DNA of 64,000 nucleotides. Origin: Prorocentrum cordatum. Lineage: Eukaryota; Sar; Dinophyceae; Prorocentrales; Prorocentraceae. The stretch lies in the NCBI GenBank assembly GCA_963575745.1, contig CAUYUJ010016354.1, forward strand, positions 186,001 through 250,000, given 5' to 3'. The translations under genes were made by a program, and so were the position numbers. The notes beneath the pieces are model-generated. The model was given only the letters and a program-made list of their open reading frames with translations, was not told where the DNA came from and ran no database searches. Positions 9,017 through 16,899 of the stretch are shown here, piece by piece (positions within the stretch are counted from its first letter, which is position 1; every line of letters starts with the position of its first letter).

Positions 9017-9221
9017 CCAGTTGGTCACATTATTGGGGCAACTTTTGGCGCTGAGGCAGGCTGAGGCCGAGGCTGAGGCTGAGGCTGAAGCTGAAGAGGA
9101 AGCTGAAGCACTCTGAGGCCGAGGCTGAGGCTGATGCAGGCTGAGGCTGGGGTAGGCTGACGCCGACGCTGAGGCAGGCTGTTGCCGAGGCAGGCCGAGG
9201 CTGAGGCTGAGGCTGGGATCC

Positions 9222-9252
<31 letters not shown>

Positions 9253-9283
9253 CCGTCGCCGTCACCCTCGCCGTCGCCGTCTG

Positions 9284-9339
<56 letters not shown>

Positions 9340-9345
9340 GCAGCC
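9017..9345 (+). repeat. TTGGTCAC unit fragment, GAGGCT and GTCGCC repeats
   Basis: One fragment of the ~95-bp TTGGTCACAT unit (9,017-9,050) is followed by GAGGCT/GAGGCC hexamers (9,055-9,215) and (GTCGCC)n hexamers (9,225-9,345). The open frames through the hexamers (poly-Arg, Asp-Gly, Ala-Thr) are artefacts. Confidence 0.85.
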
Positions 9346-10398
9346 CACGATGCCACCTGGGAGCGGCAGCCCACTGTGCCACCAGGGACGCGAGAGCATA
9401 GACCCCCGAACCAGGTGTTCACGTTTTTGTGTTTTTTTTTTGCCACTCCCAACTTCATATATATACGCCCGAGGTGCAGAAAAGAGATACTCTGGTCTAA
9501 ATGCATGCAGCACCTGCCTCCCCAGCGCGCACGCACGACTCTGGAAGATTCGCCTCATACACCGTGCCCTCAGGAAGCCCCCGAAGTCGTTGACGCCGGA
9601 GACCTCGCTCACCCCCTCCACGTCCATACCGTTGTGGCCGACCGAGTGGCGGAGCTTCACAGCGGCCTGGAAGTCTTGAAGTGATACCTCGTGCTGCGAT
9701 GGACCAGCTCCGTGAAAGCTGTTGCCGTGATACCTGAAACAGGTGGTAGCCCGATGGTGGCATTGAGCCACAAAGGCCAACCCCCCGCAACTTTGCCAAT
9801 TGGCCATCATACGGACTCGCGACAGTTTAGTCTTGTCGAGCCAGTCATAGACCTGCTTCGCATACTTGTCCAACTCCGGCCCCGTCTTCGCGGTCGCCAG
9901 CACTGCGTCGTCCGCACCGCTCGCACGGAGGAGAGCAGCACCCTTCTTCTCAGGCTGCTTCTTGGGTGCCAGGCAATACTGCAAGGCCGGCAGGATCTCA
10001 TCAATCTCTTTGTACAAATCGTTATACATCTGCTCCTTCAATACCGCCTTATTCCCCGCCATTACCGAGGGATCCTTTTGATACTCGCAGAAAATCTTCA
10101 TCGCGTGAATGAAACGGTTAATACCGACACCCCTCCGCTCCGGCTCCTTGCTGCACATCTCCGACATCCATACGGCCCCGCTCTTCAGCGGCCCCTGCAT
10201 CTGGGTCCATACCTGCGCGTCCTTCAACTTCGCGAACTTCGAAGGCCCATGCGCGTTGAGCAACTGCGCGGGCAACGTCTCGTATACCTTCAGCCACTCC
10301 CGCTTCTTCTGGTCCTTCGGCATCTCCACGGAGGCCGGGGCGCCCGTCGGCGCCGCAGCCCCGGCCAGGGCGAAGTCTGGGCAGTGGTCGAGTGTCAT
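9262..10398 (-). CDS. Unrecognised protein of the GTAT-rich block
   Basis: The ORF begins at an ATG at 10,398 (MTLDHCPDFALAG); upstream in-frame codons to 10,548 look like leader. It encodes a charged, mostly helical protein (KKREWLKVYETLPAQLLNAH, RFIHAMKIFCEYQKD, KEIDEILPALQYCL, KKQPEKKGAALLRASGADD), then a Cys/His-containing part (CHHRATTCFRYHGNSFHG). The frame continues through Arg codons made by the GTCGCC hexamers to a stop at 9,262, so the real C-terminus or an intron probably lies near 9,480-9,560, where GTAT density drops. No family is recognised. A weak DinoSL-like sequence lies 54 nt upstream of the ATG. Confidence 0.5.
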
Positions 10399-10452
10399 AC
10401 GGAACCGCGGGGAATACACTTCCGAGTGGGAAGCCTGGTGCAGCCGTGCCGA

Positions 10453-10474
10453 CTTTGGGAATATATGGCTGCAG
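10453..10474 (-). other. Weak DinoSL-like sequence
   Basis: The minus strand from 10,474 begins CTGCAGCCAT, matching 8 of the first 10 leader positions, and ends AAAG, with a diverged middle. It lies 54 nt upstream of the 10,398 ATG. Its main support is that position, like the clear relicts elsewhere in the block. Confidence 0.25.
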
Positions 10475-10599
10475 TTTGAAACCGGATACCTACTACTGGC
10501 ACACATGGCACTACTGGCACACATGCAGTTTTTGGATACGTATTGCACATGATACGTACGACGGACAGCATGTTACATATGATACGTATGGCAAATCAT

Positions 10600-11110
10600 C
10601 CGTATGATACACATGCGACAGAGACCACAGTTGGTCAAATTTTTGGGGCAAATATTGTCACACTCGCAGTTGTTACGTATACTACCTATTGCACATGATA
10701 CGTGTGATAGACATGAGACAGAGGCAACAGTTGGTCACATTTGTGGGGCAAATTTTGCAACACATGCGGTTGTTACGTAAAATACATATTGCACATGTAA
10801 TACTAGGCCTGAGACAGAGAGAACGGCTGGTCACATTTTTGGGGCAAGTTTTGCCACACACGCAGTGGTTACGTATAATACATATTGCACATGATACGTG
10901 TGAGAGACCTGAGACAGACACAACAGTTGGTCACATTTTTGTGGCAAAGTTGACGTACGAGTATATCTACATATGTATACATATATGTATAGAGGTGTAT
11001 GTGACTGTGTATGTGCACGTGTGCGTGTAGAGGCATGGCTATGCGCGTCGGACTAGTATGTTTACATGTGTGTGTGTATGTGTATGTGTATGTCATTACT
11101 GGTGTATGCT
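10600..11110 (+). repeat. ~97-bp repeat array (four units) and TG/TA-rich flank
   Basis: Four TTGGTCACATTTTTGGGGCA units (10,630, 10,731, 10,828, 10,925), each followed by TTTTGCCACACACGCAGT and a TACGTATAATACATATTGCA segment. The array passes at 10,960 into TATA/TGTG-rich sequence to about 11,110. It is an intergenic spacer between two minus-strand genes. Confidence 0.85.
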
Positions 11111-11178
11111 CTTGTTTCATACAGTTCTGGTGGACCCCTGCGTCAGACAACATGCAACTATACAAATGAACGCCGCCC

Positions 11179-12516
11179 TCAAGGTTCAGACAGCAACGCT
11201 TCCAACTTGACTTTGGATACACGTCTGGTGACCCACCTACCCCGAATTTTCATTCTTTGACACTCGCTGGCGCCGTCAGCGTGCACTGCGGACACCAGCT
11301 CCTCGTAACTCCTCTTCCGCGCCCCCGTGCCTGAAGGCTTCTGCATACCTCGCTTCACAAGCGCAGCGAGCTTCTTCACAGTATGCGACTTCCCGTACTT
11401 GATACCCAGACCCTTTGCGGCCTTGACCAAACCGCGATACTGCTGTGTATGCTGCCTCGCATACGTCTGGACCTTCTGAGTCACAACGCTCAGAGCACTC
11501 GCCAGCACGCGGAACTCTGGAATACCGTCCAATTCCACCTTGGGACACAGACGGCGGCGACCCAACTGATACGCCACCTCCAAAGGTCCGCCAGCGCGCT
11601 TGCAGGGTAACTTCCGCAGCACAGCGAGTGATACACCCACACAGCTGCGGATCCCCTCCAAAACCTGAATTGTGTGACAAAGCGTCGATACACTATATGC
11701 TAGCCCATTTCGGATACGCGAAACGTTTTCCCGCACAGACTTGCTCTTGTCATACACCTCCATGAGGTACCAAAGACCACGCAGCGAATACGTGTTGATA
11801 GCCTGCCGCGTCTCGCAGAACAATACATACATGGTCGCGACACTCACTTGAGACGTGGTGTTCAGAGCCCTCCTCATACGCCCCAATGCCGTGGCCATAC
11901 TGTCGCAGGAAAGCACACCAAAATACGCGAGCTCCGCCGCAGCATGGCGTCTCCACTTCCCACGCTGCCGCTTCAGAAACCACTGATGCAGCTCCTCGGT
12001 ATACTCCGCTGGCGTGCAGTCCATGGAAAACTCAAGAATGGTAACAAAACACCGCATACAGTCCATGCTGTTATACTTACCTGCCATCTTCACCTGGTTC
12101 TTCTGAACGGCCACGGCCACATAGTCCGGGATACTGCCCCCCATGGCCATGATGTCAGCGCTCGTGACCGAGACGCCCTTGACACGGGGACGCAGAAGCC
12201 CCGATACTACGTGCGACCACTTCTCCGCAAATGCAACAAGGCGCCGTCGTATACGAGCCCTGCGCAGAGTGCGAATAAAATTCAGACCAGAATACGCGAT
12301 GTGCAAACCTTCCCGATGGGCTAAATACGTGCCACCTCTCTCTTTGCATACAGCCTCGCAGTGCCGGACAAGACCGCAACAGAATGAATCGAAGTCCTGG
12401 ACGAATACAATCCACTGGTCCAAAAGGTAGTCACATACGACAGGTACTCCTGCCTGGCCTCTGGTGAAACGCAGTAATACAAAGGACAGCACGAACAGAT
12501 ACCCTGCGGACTGCAT
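11179..12516 (-). CDS. Unrecognised ~445-aa protein of the GTAT-rich block
   Basis: The frame opens at a TTG at 12,537; the first ATG is at 12,516 (MQSAGYLFVLSFVLLRFTRG), 33 nt after a DinoSL relict. The N-terminus is hydrophobic and could be a signal or anchor segment. The rest is Arg/Lys-rich and helical (FIRTLRRARIRRRLVAFAEK, WFLKRQRGKWRRHAAAELAY), with scattered cysteines (SMDCMRCFVTILEFSMDC). The tail is strongly basic (KYGKSHTVKKLAALVKRGMQ, then IRGRWVTRRVSKVKL), suggesting nucleic-acid contact. I recognise no domain. GTAT occurs about once per 45 bp (seven in 11,341-11,640). The long open frame, shared composition and relict leader support a real gene. Confidence 0.6.
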   Translation of the reverse strand: MQSAGYLFVLSFVLLRFTRGQAGVPVVCDYLLDQWIVFVQDFDSFCCGLVRHCEAVCKERGGTYLAHREGLHIAYSGLNFIRTLRRARIRRRLVAFAEKWSHVVSGLLRPRVKGVSVTSADIMAMGGSIPDYVAVAVQKNQVKMAGKYNSMDCMRCFVTILEFSMDCTPAEYTEELHQWFLKRQRGKWRRHAAAELAYFGVLSCDSMATALGRMRRALNTTSQVSVATMYVLFCETRQAINTYSLRGLWYLMEVYDKSKSVRENVSRIRNGLAYSVSTLCHTIQVLEGIRSCVGVSLAVLRKLPCKRAGGPLEVAYQLGRRRLCPKVELDGIPEFRVLASALSVVTQKVQTYARQHTQQYRGLVKAAKGLGIKYGKSHTVKKLAALVKRGMQKPSGTGARKRSYEELVSAVHADGASECQRMKIRGRWVTRRVSKVKLEALLSEP

Positions 12517-12549
12517 GCCAAGGCAATACGTGGCCAAGAATACCCCCCT

Positions 12550-12570
12550 CTTGAGCCAAAGTGCCTATGA
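12550..12570 (-). other. DinoSL relict upstream of the 11,179-12,516 gene
   Basis: On the minus strand the sequence TAGGCACTTTGGCTCAAG (12,567 down to 12,550) matches 16 of the last 18 positions of the dinoflagellate spliced leader. It ends 33 nt before the first ATG of the downstream ORF on the same strand. Confidence 0.75.
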
Positions 12571-12589
12571 GCAACGCACGCACGCACAG

Positions 12590-12665
12590 ACATGACGATG
12601 ATGATGCTGCTCGTAATGATGATGATGGTGATGATGATGATGATGATGCTGATGTGGATGATGGT
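12590..12665. repeat. GATGAT microsatellite
   Basis: GATGATGATGCTGCTC followed by imperfect (ATG)n, directly upstream (minus-strand sense) of the DinoSL relict. Confidence 0.85.
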
Positions 12666-12667
12666 AG

Positions 12668-14245
12668 TTGCAGTTGTTTCATATTTACGCATTGCACAAG
12701 ATACGTATGACAGCCATGACACAGAGACAAAAGTTGGTCACAGTGTTGGGGCAGATTTTGCCACACACGCAGTTCCTGCATATGACACATGATACGTATG
12801 AGAGACAGAAGACAAAGAAAAGTTGGTCACATTTTGGGGCACATTTGGTCACACATGCAGTTGTCACATAATTACATATTGCACATGATACGTATGACAG
12901 CCATGAGACAGAGACAAAAGTTGGTCACATTTTTGGGGCAAATTTTGCCACACATGCAGTACTTACGTATGATACATATTGCACATGATACGTATGACAG
13001 AAAGAAGCCAGAGGAAAGTTGGTCACATTTTGTGGGGCAACTTTGGTCAAACATGCAGTTGTTTCATATTTACGTATTGCACAAGATACTTATGACAGCC
13101 ATGACACAGAGACAAAAGTTGGTCACATTTTTGGGGCAGATTTTGCCACACACGCAGTTCTTACATATGGCACATGATACGTATGAGAGACAGAAGACAG
13201 AGTTGGTCACATTTTTGGGCTATTGGTCACACATGCAGTTGTCACATAATTACATAGTGCACATGATACGTATGACAGCCATGAGACAGAGACAAAAGTT
13301 GGTCACATTGTTGGGGCAAATTTTGCCACACGTGCAGTTCTTACATATGATACACATTGCACATGAGTATGAGAGACAGAAGACAGGGAAAAGTTGGTCA
13401 CATTTTTGGGGCAAATTTTGTCCCACATGTTGTTTCCTATTTAAGTATTGCACAACATACGTATGACAGCCATGACAAAGAGGCAAAAGTTGGTCACATT
13501 TTTGGGGCAGATTTTGCCACACTTGTAGTTCTTACGTATGATACATATTGCACATGACACATATGAGAGACAGAAGCCAGAGGAAAGTTGGTCACATTTT
13601 TGGGGCAAATGTGGTCACACATGCAGTTGTTACATATCACACACATGGCACATGATACTTATGACAGCCATGACACAGAGACAAGAGTTGGTCACATTTT
13701 TGGGGCAGATTTTGCCACACAAGCAGTTCTTTCATATGGCACATGATACGTATGAGAGACAGAGGACAGAGAAAAGTTGGTCGCATTTTTCGGGCAAATT
13801 TGGTCACACATGCAGTTGTCACAAAATTACATATCGCGCATGATACGTATGACAGCCATGAGACAGAGACAAAAGTTGGTCACATTTTTGGGGCAAATTT
13901 TGCCACACATGCAGTTCTTACGTATGATACATATTGCACATGATACGTATGAGAGAAAGAAGACAGAGAAGAGTTGGTCACATTTTTGGGGCAAATTTGA
14001 TCACACATGCAGTTCTTACATATGATACATATTGCACATGATACGTATGAGAGACAGAAGACAGGGAAAAGTTGGTCACATTTTTGGGGCAAATTTTGTC
14101 CCACATGCAGTTGTTTCGTATTTACGTATTGCACAAGATACGTATGACAGCCATGACACAGAGGCAAAAGTTGGTCACATTTTTGGGGCAGATTGTGCCA
14201 CACTTGTAGCTCTTACGTATGACAGCCATGACACAGAGGCAAAAG
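12668..14245 (+). repeat. ~95-bp tandem array, about 16 units
   Basis: TTGGTCAC cores occur about every 93-105 bp from 12,734 to 14,168. A full unit carries GATACGTATGACAGCCATGA, ACAGAGACAAAAG, TTGGTCACATTTTTGGGGCA, AATTTTGCCACACATGCAGT and a TACGTATGATACATATTGCA segment. Internal GGCAAATTTTGCC is an inverted repeat with 6-bp arms, and ATACGTAT is an 8-bp palindrome. Units alternate between 'GAGAGACAGAAGACAG' and 'GACAGCCATGAGACAG' forms, suggesting a higher-order two-unit repeat. Confidence 0.95.
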
Positions 14246-14253
14246 TCCGGCAC

Positions 14254-14277
14254 CATACGTCATAGATCATTCCGGCG
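14254..14277 (-). other. Array-border motif shared with the helicase gene end
   Basis: A 24-bp sequence (minus strand: CGCCGGAATGATCTATGACG then TATG) differs at two positions from 16,876-16,899, where it contains the TGA stop of the Rep/helicase gene. Both copies sit just outside the right border of a ~95-bp repeat array. Confidence 0.55.
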
Positions 14278-14465
14278 ATGATGATGATGGTGATGATGAT
14301 GATGGAGGTGAGGGAGGGTGTTGGTGATGGTGGTGATGGTGATGGCGAGGATGAGGGGAGGAGGAGGAGGAGGAGGAGGAGGAGGACGATGAGAGGAGGA
14401 GGAGAATTAAGAGAAGGCTGAGGAGGAGGACGAGGAAGAGGAGGAGGAGGATAAGAACGATGAGA
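14278..14465. repeat. GATGAT and GGAGGA microsatellites
   Basis: Imperfect GAT/GGT repeats (14,278-14,345) then GGA repeats (14,354-14,460). Confidence 0.9.
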
Positions 14466-14598
14466 AGAGCCAGGGACCCCGTGAATACCTCTCGGAGTCG
14501 AGTCGAAGCCTCGGGGGCGCTCTTGGGAGCCTTGGGGCGCTCTTGGGACCATCTCAGGGACATGCGATTTTTTTCTTTGAGTGCACAAGGAAACCAGT

Positions 14599-15327
14599 TC
14601 ACAGACGCGAGCGGCTCATGCCCGACATCATACCCCACTGCACAATTTCTGTGTAGAAGTGGCGCAGCATGCCGATACTGCCGGAAGAGATGTGGCCAAT
14701 ACGGTCGGCAAGCTCGACTCCATGCAGGAGCTCTGCACCGGTCCGGGCATCGAGCCCCGGATACGTGCTGCGGCAAGCCAGAATGTGTCCGCATACAACG
14801 CCGACGAGGCGATCATACTCGCGACACTCCGCGGAGTCAAAGTGCTTGGCATACTGCCACACCTCACTGGAAGCACCATACAGGAAGCAATGCTGAGGGC
14901 AATACGCGAAAGCCTGTGTGAGAAGTGACGATGCCGCGGCGAGTACCCCGGCCTCATACTTCCGCATGTCGGCCCGAGGCGGATACAGGTCATTCCCAAG
15001 GGATACCCATACCATGAACAGCGGCGCCTCGCAGCGCTCCTTGATACACTGAAATACATGCTGATACGTGCGGGATACATCCCAATGGTTGAACGATGCG
15101 CCACCGCGAGCCACAAGGATACAGCGCTGGCCAGTATTCTCATACACCGCTTGGAGCACATCCTGCATATACACCGACCAGTGCTCGTCGCCGTATACGA
15201 AAGCCCCCGAGTCGACAACGATGATACCATAGGGGCGATGCAATCCAGGAAATACCTCGCCCACCTCATTGCGCCATACAAGAGCCTGCGCAGCGCCCCA
15301 GTCATACAGAGAAGGGGAGGCAAGCAT
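14599..15327 (-). CDS. Possible SGNH-hydrolase-like protein of the GTAT-rich block
   Basis: The ATG at 15,327 (MLASPSLYDWGAAQALVW) gives 242 residues; the frame is open upstream to 15,543 through non-coding-looking minisatellite. The fold-type hints are IIVVDSGAFV (residues 35-44) as a GDS-like nucleophile block, ARGGAS (73-78) as the oxyanion glycine block, VSLGNDLYP (108-116) as the GxND block, and DRIGH (208-212) as a Dx2H block. The order and spacing fit SGNH/GDSL hydrolases, which cleave esters, but no block is a perfect match and the assignment is by eye. It shares the GTAT enrichment and strand of its neighbours and lies between two ~95-bp repeat arrays. A DinoSL-like sequence is 61 nt upstream. 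Confidence 0.5.
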   Translation of the reverse strand: MLASPSLYDWGAAQALVWRNEVGEVFPGLHRPYGIIVVDSGAFVYGDEHWSVYMQDVLQAVYENTGQRCILVARGGASFNHWDVSRTYQHVFQCIKERCEAPLFMVWVSLGNDLYPPRADMRKYEAGVLAAASSLLTQAFAYCPQHCFLYGASSEVWQYAKHFDSAECREYDRLVGVVCGHILACRSTYPGLDARTGAELLHGVELADRIGHISSGSIGMLRHFYTEIVQWGMMSGMSRSRL

Positions 15328-15387
15328 GGCTCGCGAATACGCGGAACCTCGGATACTGTAGCAAAACCTGAAGGCAATAGGAAGTAT

Positions 15388-15410
15388 CTCTGAGGGCCTA
15401 CTGGCTACGG
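15388..15410 (-). other. Probable DinoSL relict upstream of the 14,599-15,327 gene
   Basis: The minus strand from 15,410 begins with nine exact leader bases (CCGTAGCCA). A diverged middle follows, in which GGC, TCA and AG align after small gaps. It lies 61 nt upstream of the chosen ATG. The 9-mer alone could be chance; position supports it. Confidence 0.4.
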
Positions 15411-15489
15411 ATACAGAAGATGCTGACGACAGCGTGAAGTCATGGGCCGTCGGCAAGCCCTCGGCGAGGCGCAGCCGCGCAGAACAGCT

Positions 15490-15625
15490 CAGCCCGAACA
15501 GGCCCCAAGACAGCCTATGTGGCCCCAGCACAGATGGTCCCAAGACAGCCTATGAAGCAGAACGTGATGGCCCCGGGAAAATTGTGGCCCCAAGAAAGCC
15601 TATGGTGGCCCCAAGATACGTAGAG
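15490..15625 (+). repeat. GGCCCCAAGA minisatellite
   Basis: About six irregular ~20-bp units (GGCCCCAAGACAGCCTATG and variants), the same family as 8,865-9,015. Confidence 0.8.
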
Positions 15626-15639
15626 TATGTATGCTCAGG

Positions 15640-16800
15640 ATACGTATGATAGGTATGATACTCATGCAGTTGTTACATATAACACTTTGTGCGCATGATA
15701 AGTATGATAGGCATGTGACAGGAGACAACAGTTGGTCACATTTTTGGGGCATATTTTGACCCACAGGCAGTGGTTACGTATAATACATATTGCACGTGAG
15801 ACAGATGAACGCGGAGACAAAGAGTTGGTCACATTTTTGGGGCAGATTTTTCTCTGTTACATAATACACATTGCACAAGAAAAAGACAGCCATGAGAGAG
15901 AGACGAAAGTTGGTCACATTTTTGGAACAAATTTTGCCACACATGCAATTGTTCCGTATGACACATACTGCACATGATACGTATGAGATACATGAGACAA
16001 AGAAAGTTGGTCACATTTTTGGGGCAAGTTTCGTCCCACGTGCAGTTGTTACATGAGTACACATTGCACAAGGTATGGCAGCCATGACACAGAGACAAAA
16101 GTTGGTCATTTTTTGGAGCAAATGTTGCCACACCTGCCTTTCGTACGTATGATACATAGTGTTCATGAGACGTATGAGAGACAGGACACAGAGAAAAGTT
16201 GGTCACATTTTTGGGGCAAATTTTGTCACACATGCGGTTGTTACATAAATACGTATTGCACAAGATACGTATGACAGCCATGAGACAGAAGCAAAAGTTG
16301 GTCACATTTTGGAGGCATTTGCCACACATGCAGTTGTTACGTATGATACATATTGCGCATGATATGTATGAGAGACAGAAGACAGAGAAACGTTGGTCAC
16401 ATTTTTGGGGCAAATTTTGCCCCACGTGCAGTTGTTACATAAGTACACATTGCACAAGAAAAAGACAGCCATGAGACAGAGACAAAAGTTGGTCACATTT
16501 GTGGGGCAAATTTTGCCACACATGCCACGTATGATACATATTGCACATGATACGTAAGAGAACAGAAGACAAAGAAAATTTGGTCACATTTTTGGGGCAA
16601 ATTTTGTCCCACATGCAGTTGTTATATAATTACACATTGCACAAGATACGTACAAGAGACATGGGACAGAGACAAAAGTTGGTCACATTTTTGGGGCACA
16701 TTTTGACCCACATGCACAGCTTACGTATAATACATATTGCACGTGATACGTATGAAAGGCATGCGCCAAAGACAACAGTTGGTCACATGCGGGCCCGGAT
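15640..16800 (+). repeat. ~95-bp tandem array, about 12 units
   Basis: TTGGTCACAT cores near 15,731, 15,823, 15,910, 16,007, 16,100, 16,197, 16,298, 16,392, 16,487, 16,580, 16,677 and 16,775. Same unit as the 12,668-14,245 array. It fills the spacer between the SGNH-like gene and the Rep/helicase gene. Confidence 0.95.
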
Positions 16801-16875
16801 ACATACATTAGATATGGTACTAGGCCGACATGGCCACATGCGCGTGTGTACGTTTGTTTTGTTTGTCCCCGTCGC

Positions 16876-16899
16876 CATGCGTCATACATCATTCCGGCG
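16876..16899 (-). other. Array-border motif containing the helicase stop codon
   Basis: Minus strand CGCCGGAATGATGTATGACG then CATG; the TGA at 16,889-16,891 ends the Rep/helicase ORF. It is nearly identical to 14,254-14,277. Confidence 0.55.

Noticed and set aside
12668-16800. Regularly spaced ~95-bp units considered as a CRISPR array
   Set aside because: The whole unit is repeated, with no unique spacers; the genome is eukaryotic and no cas genes occur.
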